Below are positions 1 to 8,576 of a stretch of DNA of 21,672 nt, in pieces. Below the pieces are notes generated by a model. The model saw only the letters and a list, made by a program, of their open reading frames with translations. It was not told the DNA's origin and did no database searches. Numbering within the stretch: the stretch's first letter is position 1; each line of letters begins with the position of its first letter. A program made the position numbers and the translations under genes. Origin of the DNA: Rhodospirillales bacterium (GTDB lineage: Bacteria; Pseudomonadota; Alphaproteobacteria; Reyranellales; Reyranellaceae); assembly GCA_013205335.1 (NCBI GenBank), contig JABMNB010000209.1, forward strand, positions 1-21,672, read 5' to 3'.

Positions 1-286
1 CGGCATCCTCGGCCACCCGGATCGGCAGCTCCAGCGGCAGGGTGACGATGCCTGTGCCGAGGCGAATGCGGGAAGTGTGGGCGGCGACGTGGGCAAGAAA
101 GACGAACGGCGCCGGCAGGCCGCCTTCGCCTTCATGGAAATGGTGCTGGGCGATCCAGGCCGAATCGAAGCCGCACTTCTCGGCCTGCACGATCTGCTGG
201 GTCGCCAGGCGGTAGCGTTCGGCGGCATCAACCTGGTCGAGCAGGCGGGTGAAGAAACCGAGGCGTTTGATCGGAAACGTGGTCAT
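1..286 (-). CDS. Luciferase-like flavin-dependent monooxygenase, N-terminal part (cut by window edge)
   Basis: The first 95 codons of a bacterial-luciferase-fold (LLM class) oxidoreductase; the rest lies beyond the left edge. The visible part reads MTTFPIKRLGFFTRLLDQVD, then a region containing GFDSAWIAQHHFHE and SRIRLGTGIVTLP. These match the first beta-strands of the TIM barrel and the conserved H-H-F segment near the flavin/substrate pocket. Such enzymes use FMNH2 and O2 to oxidise small organic molecules in the cytosol. The ATG overlaps the stop of the upstream ATPase gene as ATGA, with an AAGG ribosome site 8 nt ahead. Sequence style and position beside this transporter fit the KPN_01858-type subgroup (recalled, not searched). 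The substrate is unknown and F420 use is not excluded. Confidence 0.88.
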   Translation of the reverse strand, partial: MTTFPIKRLGFFTRLLDQVDAAERYRLATQQIVQAEKCGFDSAWIAQHHFHEGEGGLPAPFVFLAHVAAHTSRIRLGTGIVTLPLELPIRVAEDA

Positions 287-1947
287 GGGCTTAACCTTGG
301 TGGAAGTTCGGGCGGCCCCGCAAGTACGGGAACGCCAAGGACCGGCAGGCTGCGGCCGGGAATGGCGTCGATCAGCTCGCGGGTATAGGCGCTGTCGGGC
401 TGGCCGAAGACGGCCTCGACCGGGCCACCGTCGACTTGCCGACCTTTGTGCATGACCGACACCGTGTCGGAGATCTGCCGCACCACGGCGAGGTCGTGCG
501 AGACGAACAGGTAGGTGAGGCCCAGTGTCTTCTGCAGCTCGTCGAGCAGGGACAGGATTTGCGCCTGCACCGTAACGTCGAGGGCTGAGACCGCCTCGTC
601 GAGCACCAGCACCCTCGGGTCGAGCACCAGCGCGCGGGCGATCGCCACGCGCTGCCGCTGGCCGCCCGACAGAGCACGCGGATGGCGTTCGAGGAAAGTC
701 TCGGAAAGACCGACCCGGCCCAGCATGTCGCGCACCTTGCGGGCGCGGTCAGCGGCGGGGATCGGCTCGAAATTCAGGAGCGGCTCCTCGACGATGCGCG
801 CGATGGTCTGGCGTGGATCGAGAGAGCCGAAGGGGTTCTGGTAGACGAGCTGGATGTGCTTGCGAAACCGCCGCAGCTTCTCGCCTCTGAGCGTGGTGAG
901 GTCGACGCCGTCGATGAGAATGCGGCCGGCGGTGGGTTTGATGAAGCCGACGACGCTGCGGATCGCTGTGGTCTTGCCCGACCCCGATTCGCCCACGATC
1001 GCGTGGGTGGTGCCTCGCCGGACCTTGAAGGACAGGTCGTCGATCGCGCGGAACGACTTGACCTCGCCGCCGGTCACCGGGAAATCGTGCGTGAGCCCCG
1101 TGACTTCGATGGCGAAGTCCTGCGTGTCGATCCCCGCCCGCGCCGGCCGCGGTTTGCCGAGCGACGGCGCATCGGCCAGAAGGCGGCGCGTGTAGGCGCT
1201 GCGCGGTGCCGCGAGCATGTCCTTCACGGGCCCCTGTTCCTGGATGCGGCCGTTCTGCAGCACCACCAGCCGGTCGGCCCGGTCGGCGGCGACACCGAGA
1301 TCGTGCGTCACCAGCAGCACCGCCGTGCCGCTCTCGCGGCGCAGCTCGTCGATCAAGTCGAGGATGCGCCGCTGCACCGTGACGTCGAGGGCGCTGGTCG
1401 GCTCGTCGGCCACGATCAGCGCCGGATTGAGGGCGACGGCGATGGCGATCAGTACGCGCTGCTTCATGCCGCCCGAAAGTTCATGCGGATATTGCTGGGC
1501 GCGCATCGCGGCCGGTGTCAGGCCGACCCTTTCCAGCAGCTCGATGACGCGTGCCTGGATCGCCCTGCGGTCGCCGCGCTTGTGGATCTGCAGCACTTCG
1601 GCGAGCTGCGAGCCGATGGTCCGTACCGGGTTGAGCGAGCTGCCGGGATCCTGCGGGATCAGGCTGACGACGGCGCCGCGGATCGAATCGAGCCGCTTCT
1701 GCGACCACCGGCTGATGTCGGTGCCGTTGAGGCGGATGATGCCGCTTTCGACGCGCCCGTTGCCGGGCAGCAGGCCGAGCGTCGCCTGCGCCGTCGTGGT
1801 CTTGCCGGATCCGGATTCGCCCACCAGCGCCACGACTTCGCCCGGCGCGACGCTGAACGAGACGCCGTGCACGACCCGCTGCTCGCGGTCGCCCGTCTTG
1901 TAGGCGATGGCGAGATCGTCGACCTGAAGGATCGGCGTGACGGTCAT
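283..1947 (-). CDS. ABC transporter ATP-binding protein, tandem DppD-DppF-type fusion
   Basis: A 554-residue protein with two complete ABC ATPase domains, which would energise the two permeases encoded just upstream. Domain 1 has Walker A GESGSGKT at 43-50, signature LSGGM at 157-161, Walker B ending DE at 181-182 and switch His215. Domain 2 has GESGSGKT at 319-326, LSGGQ at 426-430, Walker B ending DE at 450-451 and His484. Both carry the short C-terminal region typical of oligopeptide/nickel importers (SAYTRRLL, SAYTRELI). Dpp/Opp systems usually use two separate ATPases; here they are one chain, a common arrangement in proteobacteria. A proline-rich tail of about 20 residues ends the protein. 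The frame is open to 2082, but the ATG at 1947 follows AGGA at a 7-nt spacing and overlaps the permease stop as ATGA, so I chose it. Confidence 0.95.
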   Translation of the reverse strand: MTVTPILQVDDLAIAYKTGDREQRVVHGVSFSVAPGEVVALVGESGSGKTTTAQATLGLLPGNGRVESGIIRLNGTDISRWSQKRLDSIRGAVVSLIPQDPGSSLNPVRTIGSQLAEVLQIHKRGDRRAIQARVIELLERVGLTPAAMRAQQYPHELSGGMKQRVLIAIAVALNPALIVADEPTSALDVTVQRRILDLIDELRRESGTAVLLVTHDLGVAADRADRLVVLQNGRIQEQGPVKDMLAAPRSAYTRRLLADAPSLGKPRPARAGIDTQDFAIEVTGLTHDFPVTGGEVKSFRAIDDLSFKVRRGTTHAIVGESGSGKTTAIRSVVGFIKPTAGRILIDGVDLTTLRGEKLRRFRKHIQLVYQNPFGSLDPRQTIARIVEEPLLNFEPIPAADRARKVRDMLGRVGLSETFLERHPRALSGGQRQRVAIARALVLDPRVLVLDEAVSALDVTVQAQILSLLDELQKTLGLTYLFVSHDLAVVRQISDTVSVMHKGRQVDGGPVEAVFGQPDSAYTRELIDAIPGRSLPVLGVPVLAGPPELPPRLSP

Positions 1948-2801
1948 GGCGCGGTCCTGCCCAAGGCCTTGCTGATGCGATCGGCGGACAGCACGACAAG
2001 CACGACGACGAGGCCGGGCGCCGCGGTGAGCCACCAGGCGCGCGACAGGTAGTTGCGGCCCTCGGCGATCAACAGGCCCCATTCCGGCGTCGGGGGCGGA
2101 GCGCCATAGCCCAGAAAGCCCAGCGTCGAGATCGCAAGAATGGCCGAGCCGAACTGGAGCGCCGCCAGCGCGATCACCGAGGTCAGCGAGTTGGGCAGGA
2201 CATGGCGGTAGAGGACCGCCCAGAAGGTACCGCCGCTGCCGAAAGCAGCTTCGACATATTCGGTGCGCCGCACGCGCATCACCTCGGAGCGCGCCAGCCG
2301 GGCGAATCGGGCGATCGCCACAGCGCCGACGGCGATGGCGACGTTAATGGTGCCGAAGCCCAACAGGACGATGATGCTGAGCGACAGCAGCAGCGACGGC
2401 ACGGCCAGCATCGAATCGACCAGACGCATGACCACGATGTCGATCCAGCCGCCGCGCGCACCGGCGATCAGGCCGAGCAACGTGCCCAGAAGCAGGCCGA
2501 CCGTGACGGCGACGAAGGCGCCGGACAGCGAGTGCCGCGCGCCATAGACGACGCGCGCATAGACGTCGCGGCCGAGGCCGTCGGTGCCCAGGATATGCTC
2601 GGCACTGGGCGGACGGAGCTGCTCGCCTGGCACGCCCTCGGTGCCGCTGTAGCCCGTGAAGAGCGACGGCAGCGCGGCCCACAGCAGGACGATGAAGACG
2701 ATCGTCCAGGCGAGCGCCAGCGTCACCGGCACACGCTTCAAGCGGGCGGTCCAGCGGGCCTGGACGTCGGCGCCCGAGCCGCCGGCGGTTTCCGCGGTCA
2801 T
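1944..2801 (-). CDS. ABC transporter permease, DppC/OppC type
   Basis: A 285-residue inner-membrane permease of the binding-protein-dependent type. A cytosolic N-terminus of about 24 residues precedes the first membrane helix (about 25-47). The family hallmark HILGTDGLGRDVYARVVYGAR lies at about 69-89. Further hydrophobic segments lie near 92-113, 134-149, 153-165, 205-230 and 260-275. The ATPase-contact (EAA) loop is near 180-204 (EYVEAAFGSGG...RHVLPN). It pairs with the DppB-like permease upstream. The start is the ATG at 2801, placed by GGGAG 7 nt upstream and an ATGA overlap with the previous stop; the open frame continues to 3551 but that extension is antisense-like noise over the DppB-like gene. 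The stop overlaps the ATPase start by 4 bp. Confidence 0.94.
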   Translation of the reverse strand: MTAETAGGSGADVQARWTARLKRVPVTLALAWTIVFIVLLWAALPSLFTGYSGTEGVPGEQLRPPSAEHILGTDGLGRDVYARVVYGARHSLSGAFVAVTVGLLLGTLLGLIAGARGGWIDIVVMRLVDSMLAVPSLLLSLSIIVLLGFGTINVAIAVGAVAIARFARLARSEVMRVRRTEYVEAAFGSGGTFWAVLYRHVLPNSLTSVIALAALQFGSAILAISTLGFLGYGAPPPTPEWGLLIAEGRNYLSRAWWLTAAPGLVVVLVVLSADRISKALGRTAP

Positions 2802-3742
2802 GTCGCGGCTCCCATTTTGGTGCCGAGCCGGGGATCGAGCACCGGGTAGAGCAGGTCGACCACGAGATTGATCGTGACGAAGGCAAGTGCGGAGATCACG
2901 ACGATGGCCTGCAGGACCGCCGTGTCGTGGTTGCCCACGGCCTGGTAGGTGAGGCCGCCCAGGCCGCTGAGGCCAAACACCGCTTCGGTGACGACGGCGC
3001 CGGCCAGCAGCTCGCCGAACAGGACGCCGGCAATGGTGAGGGTCGGCAGGATGGCGTTGCGCGCCACATGGCGCCACAGCACCCAGTTGCGCGAGGCGCC
3101 CTTGGCGCGGGCGACGGCGACGAACGGCTGCGCCAGCACCTGGTCGATGTTGCGCATCAGGATCTGTGCCAGTGGCGCGGAGATCGGAATCGCGAGAGTG
3201 AGGACCGGCAGGACCAGCCGTTCGACCGGGCCGGGACTGATCACCGATACCAGCCCCAGCTGGAAAGAGAATAGCTGGATCAGCATGATGCCCAGCCAGA
3301 ACACCGGCACCGAGATGAACAGCGACGGCAGCGATTGCAGGCCTGCGCGCAGCCACTCCATGCCGACCATGTTCGAGGCCGTGGCGAGCAGGATCGTCAG
3401 GATCACGGCGCCCAGGAAAGCCAGCGACGCGAGCTCCAGGGTCGGCGGCAGGTTGGTCGCGAGTTGTTGGCTCACCGGAACGCCGGCCTGGATCGAGAAG
3501 CCGAAATTGCCGGTGAGGAAGTTGCCGACGGTCGTGAAGTAGCGCTCCCACAGCGGACGGTCCGCGCCATAGGAGGCGCGGATCTCGGCGATCTGATCGG
3601 CCGTGAGGCCCATGTCGGGGCTCATGAACTTGATCATGATCGCATCGCCCGGCAGCACCTGCAGCAGCAGGAAGGCCGCCGTGAAGGTCAGGGCCAGAAC
3701 GGCCAGGGCCTGCCCGACGCGGCCCAGGAGATAGCGCAACAT
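2798..3742 (-). CDS. ABC transporter permease, DppB/OppB type
   Basis: A 314-residue inner-membrane permease. It opens with the typical DppB start MLRYLLGRVGQALAVLALTF, whose first helix runs to about residue 30 and is followed by LPGD. A periplasmic region (about 31-100) contains YGADRPLWERYF and a GNFGFSI segment, both common in this family. Membrane segments follow near 101-122, 138-160, 177-197, 230-255 and 278-300. The EAA loop is near 209-225 (VARAKGASRNW...RHV). It forms the translocation pore with the DppC-like partner. The start at 3742 lies 14 nt after the binding-protein stop, with a modest AGAG ribosome site. The longer open frame to 4189 runs antisense-style through the binding-protein gene and is not used. 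Confidence 0.94.
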   Translation of the reverse strand: MLRYLLGRVGQALAVLALTFTAAFLLLQVLPGDAIMIKFMSPDMGLTADQIAEIRASYGADRPLWERYFTTVGNFLTGNFGFSIQAGVPVSQQLATNLPPTLELASLAFLGAVILTILLATASNMVGMEWLRAGLQSLPSLFISVPVFWLGIMLIQLFSFQLGLVSVISPGPVERLVLPVLTLAIPISAPLAQILMRNIDQVLAQPFVAVARAKGASRNWVLWRHVARNAILPTLTIAGVLFGELLAGAVVTEAVFGLSGLGGLTYQAVGNHDTAVLQAIVVISALAFVTINLVVDLLYPVLDPRLGTKMGAAT

Positions 3743-3756
3743 GGTCTCTGCCACGC

Positions 3757-5394
3757 CTACTTCGGCGCTATCCAGGTCGTGTAGAAGCTCGGCCGGCCCA
3801 CGGCCTCGAAAGTGAAGTCCTTGACCTTGGGCGAGGCGGCGAAGGCCTGGGGCTCCTCGAAGATCGGGATCACATAGCCCTGGTCGATCACATAGGCCTG
3901 CACCTCGCCCACCAGCGCCAGGCGCTTCACCGGATCGGTGGCGGCGGCGATGTTCTCGAGCAGGGTGTTGAGCTTGTCGTCGGCGAAGCTCTGGACCTTG
4001 TTGCTGACGCCGCCCTTCTGCAGCAGCGCGTTGCGCGTCGTCGGATAATACTGGCTGCGGATCACGTCGGGATCGGCGCGCCCGACCATGGCCGGCGCGA
4101 CGGGGGTCTTTGCAGGATCGAGACTGTCGGCGACGCGGCTGCCGGCATCGCCCGCCAGCACGTTCAGCTTCACGCCGACCTTGGCCCATTGCTGGGCCAC
4201 GAGCTGCAGCGTTTCCTTGTTCTGCGGCTGCGGCGGCGATTCGTAGGCCTGGAGCACCAGCTCCTTGCCGTCCTTCTGGCGCAACCCTTTCGGACCAACC
4301 GTCCAGCCGGCTTCGTCGAGCAGCCTGGCGGCCAGCGCCGGGTCGTAGGCGAGCTTGGCCGACTGGTCGACGTAACCCTGAGCGGTCGACGCGATGATCG
4401 ATTTGGCCTGCGGATAATTGGCCGAGAACAGCGTCGCCACGATCTCCTTGGCGTTGGTCGCGTGCAGAAGCGCCTTGCGCACGCGGATGTCGGAAACGAG
4501 GGGATTGTCGGGGCGGAACACGACCGAGTTGTTCACGCCGCGCGTCGACACGGCATAGATGATGAAGCCCTTGGACTGGACCTGCTTCTCGTCATAGGCC
4601 TGGACCTGGCGGATGACGTTGGCCTGGCCCGCCAGCAGCGCGCCGATGCGTACGCTGTCCTCGGGCGTCACGACATACTTTATGCCGTCGAGGTTGGCGC
4701 GGCCCTGGTGAGCGAGCTTGGCCGGTCCCCATTTGTAATCCTTGCGTGCTTCCATCACGAGTTCGCGGCCGAGCACTTCGCTCTTCACCACGAAGGGACC
4801 GGAGCCGATGATCTTGGTGGCGTCGCCCAGCGCGTCGAAGGGCAGCGCCAGGGTCTTGAGCGATACCAGGCCGGAGCCGATCACCGACGTGCCCTGCAGG
4901 AAGCCGACCGACGGCTTGGTGAAGAAGAACTTCACGGTTAGCGGATCGACGACTTCACTGCCCTTGTAGTTGGTGATGACCTCGGAAACGGGCTGCTTCA
5001 GCTCCTTGTTGCCCAGCCCATAAGTATCGAAGTTCCGGGCCACCGCCGCCGCGTCGACCGGCGACCCGTCGGAGAAGGTGACGCCCGGGCGAATTTTGAA
5101 GGTGTATTCCGTTGCGTCGGCGTTGACCGTCCAGCTCTCGGCGATCCATGGCTCGATCTCCAGAGTCCTGGGATTCTGGTAGGTGAGCTTGTCGGTGATC
5201 TGGTTGAGCACCCCGCCGTTGGGATAGAAGCCTCCGGCCGGTGGATAGAGGTTCGTATGGGGCTGCTGCTCGAGATAGATCAGCGTCCCGCCCTTGGTGA
5301 CGGCGGTCTGCGCCGCGGGGCTGCCAGTGAGCAGAGCAATTGACGCCAGCGACGCCACCGCGCTGGCCAGAAACCGATACTTTACCTGAATCAC
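3757..5394 (-). CDS. ABC transporter substrate-binding protein, peptide/nickel (SBP_bac_5) family
   Basis: A 545-residue periplasmic binding protein that delivers a solute to the two permeases. The N-terminus MIQVKYRFLASAVASLASIA is a clear Sec signal peptide, with likely cleavage after SPAA at residue 28. The mature chain starts KGGTLIYLEQQPHTNLYPP and contains the family elements WIAESWTV, YTFKIRPGVTFSDG and VRKALLHATNAKEIV. Wording and operon context resemble the KPN_01854-type (TIGR04028) subgroup, recalled from memory. The start is a judgement: ATG at 5412 and 5433 are in frame, but GAGGGG at 5401-5406 sits 6 nt before the GTG at 5394 and gives a standard signal-peptide length. It is the first gene of the operon. 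The ligand is unknown; a dipeptide is not assured. Confidence 0.92.
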   Translation of the reverse strand: MIQVKYRFLASAVASLASIALLTGSPAAQTAVTKGGTLIYLEQQPHTNLYPPAGGFYPNGGVLNQITDKLTYQNPRTLEIEPWIAESWTVNADATEYTFKIRPGVTFSDGSPVDAAAVARNFDTYGLGNKELKQPVSEVITNYKGSEVVDPLTVKFFFTKPSVGFLQGTSVIGSGLVSLKTLALPFDALGDATKIIGSGPFVVKSEVLGRELVMEARKDYKWGPAKLAHQGRANLDGIKYVVTPEDSVRIGALLAGQANVIRQVQAYDEKQVQSKGFIIYAVSTRGVNNSVVFRPDNPLVSDIRVRKALLHATNAKEIVATLFSANYPQAKSIIASTAQGYVDQSAKLAYDPALAARLLDEAGWTVGPKGLRQKDGKELVLQAYESPPQPQNKETLQLVAQQWAKVGVKLNVLAGDAGSRVADSLDPAKTPVAPAMVGRADPDVIRSQYYPTTRNALLQKGGVSNKVQSFADDKLNTLLENIAAATDPVKRLALVGEVQAYVIDQGYVIPIFEEPQAFAASPKVKDFTFEAVGRPSFYTTWIAPK

Positions 5395-5400
5395 GACAAC

Positions 5401-5406
5401 CCCCTC
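5401..5406 (-). promoter_or_regulatory. Ribosome binding site deciding a GTG start
   Basis: On the minus strand GAGGGG lies here, 6 nt before GTG at 5394-5392. The upstream in-frame ATG at 5412 would place this sequence inside the coding region and would itself have no good ribosome site. The GTG is therefore preferred for the binding-protein gene. Confidence 0.55.
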
Positions 5407-5525
5407 AGCCATTCGAGGCACAGGAGACGCCATGCAGTATTTGGGCCGAGTCTCGCCGTGCGAGTAAGAGATATGGCCGCAGGCCCGTCGCGATTACACA
5501 GATCAGATTGTCAAAATAGGCGGTT

Positions 5526-5557
5526 CGGCGGAGCAGGGCTTGCTGCCTGCTCCGCCG
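5526..5557 (-). terminator. Hairpin terminator of the hydrolase/dehydrogenase operon
   Basis: CGGCGGAGCAGG at 5526-5537 and CCTGCTCCGCCG at 5546-5557 form a perfect 12-bp stem with an 8-nt loop. It begins 11 nt after the dehydrogenase stop. In the minus-strand direction the stem is followed about 8 nt later by TATTTTG, so the T tract is short and displaced. Position just after an operon end makes termination likely, though a pure stabilising hairpin is possible. Confidence 0.65.
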
Positions 5558-5568
5558 GAAAGGGCAAT

Positions 5569-6633
5569 TTAACCTCCGAGCAGGGCGGCGGCCGGCTTCA
5601 GCTCCTTGCGTTCCACTTTCTTGACGATATCGGTGAGCTTGGCATGGGTCGGCGCCGGCACGCCGATGTAGTTGCCGCGATCGGCGATATAGCCGTTCAT
5701 GAACTCGATCTCGGTGCGGCGGCCCTTGATGATGTCCTGCGCCATCGAGGGGCGCTGGATGTCGGCGCGCGGATTGGGATTGGCGTTGGAGCCGGGGCGC
5801 AGGATCGCCTCGACCTCGTCGAGGGCCGCCTTGTCGTCCTCCGACGCCCGGGCCAGCAGTTCGGGCTCGAGCTTGCCGATCTTCTCGATGTGATAGCCGA
5901 GCGCCTGACCGACGCGCACGGCCTCGCCGCCCAGCTTGATCGAGAAGCGACGCACGGCGTCGTTGCGGTCGCAGTCCGAGCCGGTCATGCCGGTGGCTGC
6001 CGAGACGCCGTTCTTCATGCCGTTCTGGCAGAGCTTGGACCAGCGCTCGCCCCACAGGTTGGTGGTGGTCTTGGCGCTGTCGATCATACCCACCATCTCG
6101 CGCAGTTCCTCGACGCGCTTGGTGATGCGGCCATGGACCTCGCCGACGCGGAAGACGGTGTGCTTGTCGCCACCCTTGGAGACCGTGCGGCGGATCTTGC
6201 CGGCTTCGTACATGTCGACCGAGATCAGCGAGGCGACCATGCCGACGGTCTTGCCCCAGCCGACGACGCCCGCGATGCGCTCCTCGTTCAGGCAGTTCTG
6301 CAGCGACACGACGTAGCCGTCCGGCGCCAGATACTGCTTGATCAGCGCCGTCGCCCATTCGGTGTCGTAGGACTTCATCGACACGAAGGCGATGTCGATC
6401 GGCTTCTGTCGCGACAGATCCTGCATCTCGGTGAGGTGCATGGTCTTGGCCTTGGTGACGGTGAACTTCTCTTCCGGCGTCACGCCGTCGAGTTCCAGGC
6501 CGCGCTTGCGGATGATCTCGATATTCTCCGGCCAGAAATCGATCAGGGTGACGTCGTGACCCGCATGCGCGAGATATCCGCCGACATAGCCGCCCAGTGC
6601 ACCCGTGCCGACGACTGCGATTCTCTTGCCCAT
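5569..6633 (-). CDS. Ketopantoate reductase (PanE/ApbA) family NAD(P)H dehydrogenase
   Basis: A 354-residue cytosolic oxidoreductase. The N-terminus MGKRIAVVGTGALGGYVGGY holds the GxGxxG dinucleotide fold (9-14). FVSMKSYDTEWA (Lys87) and the helix WSKLCQNGMKNGVSAATG (198-215; Lys200, Asn204, Asn208) match the family's catalytic Lys/Asn region. KGRRTEIEFMNGYIADRG (303-320) matches the C-terminal substrate-binding helix with its conserved Glu. It is about 50 residues longer than E. coli PanE. Many such paralogs reduce other 2-oxo acids or act in degradation pathways, and the catabolic-looking neighbours suggest that here rather than pantothenate synthesis. The start at 6633 has AGGGAG ahead of it and lies 23 nt after the hydrolase stop. 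The open frame to 7194 belongs to the hydrolase region. Confidence 0.9.
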   Translation of the reverse strand: MGKRIAVVGTGALGGYVGGYLAHAGHDVTLIDFWPENIEIIRKRGLELDGVTPEEKFTVTKAKTMHLTEMQDLSRQKPIDIAFVSMKSYDTEWATALIKQYLAPDGYVVSLQNCLNEERIAGVVGWGKTVGMVASLISVDMYEAGKIRRTVSKGGDKHTVFRVGEVHGRITKRVEELREMVGMIDSAKTTTNLWGERWSKLCQNGMKNGVSAATGMTGSDCDRNDAVRRFSIKLGGEAVRVGQALGYHIEKIGKLEPELLARASEDDKAALDEVEAILRPGSNANPNPRADIQRPSMAQDIIKGRRTEIEFMNGYIADRGNYIGVPAPTHAKLTDIVKKVERKELKPAAALLGG

Positions 6634-6656
6634 CCTGATCTCCCTTGAAATTTTCG

Positions 6657-8540
6657 TTAAGGCGCGACGCGGGGTTCGCGGAGCGCGCGGTCGAGGTAAC
6701 GTTCGGCGTCTTCGGCCAGCAGCAGCCGGTCGGCAAGCAGTTCGTCGACGACCGCCTGAACCCTGGCGACATAGTCGCCGCCGCTCTTGTAACGCTCGGC
6801 AATCGACGGCCGGGGGTCCCCCGAGGCCTCGCGAGCGGCCTTGTCGAGGGCGAGCGGCAGGCAGCTGCCGTCGCGGTCGGCGATCTCGCCCACGGGATAT
6901 GGCGGCTTGTATTCGTTCCAGCCGGTATAGGTGGCCAGAGGCACGGCGATGTCCGGGAGGCGGATGCCCGCCGCCTCGTTGCCGTCGGCGTCGACCTTGC
7001 TGACCAGAGTGCGATAGGCCCTGTCGGCGACGACGGGCTTCACCCAGTCGCCCGGCGGCGACACCCAGTTGGTGGTGCGGACGATCGCGGCACCGGGCAC
7101 GGCGGGAAAGCCGGTCTTGTCCGGCGCGACGAGTGTGCCGGCAGCCAGGGTCGGCACGCGGCTGGGCGGCGGCTCTTTGCCGGAAACGACCCATTCGTCG
7201 AGAGCGACCAGCAGGGCGCGAACCGCCGGCATGGGATTATGCGGGTTGCGCGGGTTGAGATTGGGGCCGGGGTCGGTCGTGGCCCCGGCGCGTCCGCCAT
7301 GCTGGGTGCCGGCAATCATATAGACGCGCGAGTTTTCCGGCAGAGCCACGTCCTTCAGGCCGAGCGGATCGGTGTGCAGGAGCGAGGCGCCCTTCTGCCA
7401 GTATTCAGTCGAGGTGTTGGTCTCGATCAGCAGCGGGTCGGAGCCGTCGCCGCGGAAGAGCGAGCCGCTCTTGCCGGTCAGCGGATCGGACAGAGAAGCC
7501 GTCGAGAACGGAAACTCGTTCTCGGGAAAGCCGTGATCCTCGTGCTGGGTGTTCGTGCGCGCCGGCTGGGCGAACGGCGTATTGAAGAACACGCGGCCGA
7601 CGCCCGCGATGTGACTATGGATGCCGTCGAACACGCGGCGTCCCTGTTCGTCGCGGTTGAAGCCTTCCGACACGTGGTTGCGGAGGTAGCGGCCGGCCTG
7701 CGAGAAGCCGATCGCCAATGCATGGGTGATGGGTCGCCCCATCGCCTTCAGTGCATCGGGTGAATGGCGCAGCCAGCTCACCACGTCGCGGGTCGCCGCG
7801 AAGCCCAGGCCCTGGACCTTCGGATTCCTGGCTTCGTAGTGGAATTCGTACAGGAATCCAGGCTTGGCCCTGGTGCCGTCGCGCAGCCTGATCGAGCGGG
7901 CGTCGACGAAGGACCACTGGTTCAGTGGCAGCTCCCGCGGCTCGTCGTCGGCGCGTTCCCGCACGGTGAGGCGCGCCCGCGGCTGTTCGAGCGTGGCGGC
8001 CTCCTGCGAGAGTTTGAACGCCTCGAGGATGCCCCCGCGCGTACCCGAGACCCATTCCTCGCGAACCGTCTGCACGATCGGCTGGCCGTTGTCGGTCGCG
8101 ACCGGCGCCGTCAGCGCGAGGCCCATGTTGGCGCGGGGCGCATCGGGATCCCAGCCCGACCATACGATCGTGTAGCCGAGCCGTAGCGGAAAGGCGTTGC
8201 CGAGATCGGCCAGCGTCCTGGGATCGTTCACGCCCTGCGGGCCGTCGGCGATGTTGCCGAACAGCATCTTGCGGCCGCGATTGTTGACTTCGTACAGCAT
8301 GCGCCCGTTCCCACGCGCCGGATCCCTGGGCCGCAGGATGAAGACGCTGGTCGCGTATTCGACCTTGCCGGCGGCGTTGCGTGGCGCCTTGTCGATCAGG
8401 GCGATGCCCTTGTTGGCGGGAGACGACGGATCGACCTCGCCCCGCGCAACGGCGATCACGCGCTCGTAAGCGCCCGCCTCGCCGAATGACGCACTGTCGG
8501 CGAGGGGCTCGATCTTCTCAATATCCAGGGAGACGAGCAC
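6657..8540 (-). CDS. Alpha/beta hydrolase domain protein (Abhydrolase_10-like, about 627 aa)
   Basis: A large hydrolase of the family often annotated 'alpha/beta hydrolase domain-containing protein' (PF20091-like, recalled). Typical marks are FGEAGAYERVIAVARGEVDP (19-38), LYEVNNRGRK (82-91), GYTIVWSGWD (122-131), the nucleophile elbow GFSQAG at 278-283 (Ser280), TNTSTEYW (374-381; Glu379 a candidate acid) and GTQHGG at 411-416 (His414 a candidate base). It probably cleaves an ester or C-C bond; the substrate is not inferable. The only start offered by the frame near the first conserved block is GTG at 8540, which has no visible ribosome site. Many relatives carry an export signal, and none is seen here. 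The gene begins 36 bp from a palindromic element (see 8577-8702). The dehydrogenase gene follows after 23 nt. Confidence 0.88.
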   Translation of the reverse strand: MLVSLDIEKIEPLADSASFGEAGAYERVIAVARGEVDPSSPANKGIALIDKAPRNAAGKVEYATSVFILRPRDPARGNGRMLYEVNNRGRKMLFGNIADGPQGVNDPRTLADLGNAFPLRLGYTIVWSGWDPDAPRANMGLALTAPVATDNGQPIVQTVREEWVSGTRGGILEAFKLSQEAATLEQPRARLTVRERADDEPRELPLNQWSFVDARSIRLRDGTRAKPGFLYEFHYEARNPKVQGLGFAATRDVVSWLRHSPDALKAMGRPITHALAIGFSQAGRYLRNHVSEGFNRDEQGRRVFDGIHSHIAGVGRVFFNTPFAQPARTNTQHEDHGFPENEFPFSTASLSDPLTGKSGSLFRGDGSDPLLIETNTSTEYWQKGASLLHTDPLGLKDVALPENSRVYMIAGTQHGGRAGATTDPGPNLNPRNPHNPMPAVRALLVALDEWVVSGKEPPPSRVPTLAAGTLVAPDKTGFPAVPGAAIVRTTNWVSPPGDWVKPVVADRAYRTLVSKVDADGNEAAGIRLPDIAVPLATYTGWNEYKPPYPVGEIADRDGSCLPLALDKAAREASGDPRPSIAERYKSGGDYVARVQAVVDELLADRLLLAEDAERYLDRALREPRVAP

Positions 8541-8576
8541 TGAAGCACGCTGAGTGGGGGGTGAACGCCAAAGGCT

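Noticed and set aside
682..2052. A 456-codon plus-strand frame opposite the ABC ATPase gene
   Set aside because: Low-complexity acidic/Arg-rich translation with no motif, fully antisense to a clear ATPase. The same applies to the plus-strand frames at 5458-6648, 6645-7763 and 16168-17403, and the minus-strand frame at 19380-20810.
5509..5514. Perfect TTGACA on the minus strand upstream of the binding-protein gene, a possible -35 box
   Set aside because: No acceptable -10 sequence lies 16-18 bp downstream, and sigma-70 consensus is a weak guide in GC-rich alphaproteobacteria.
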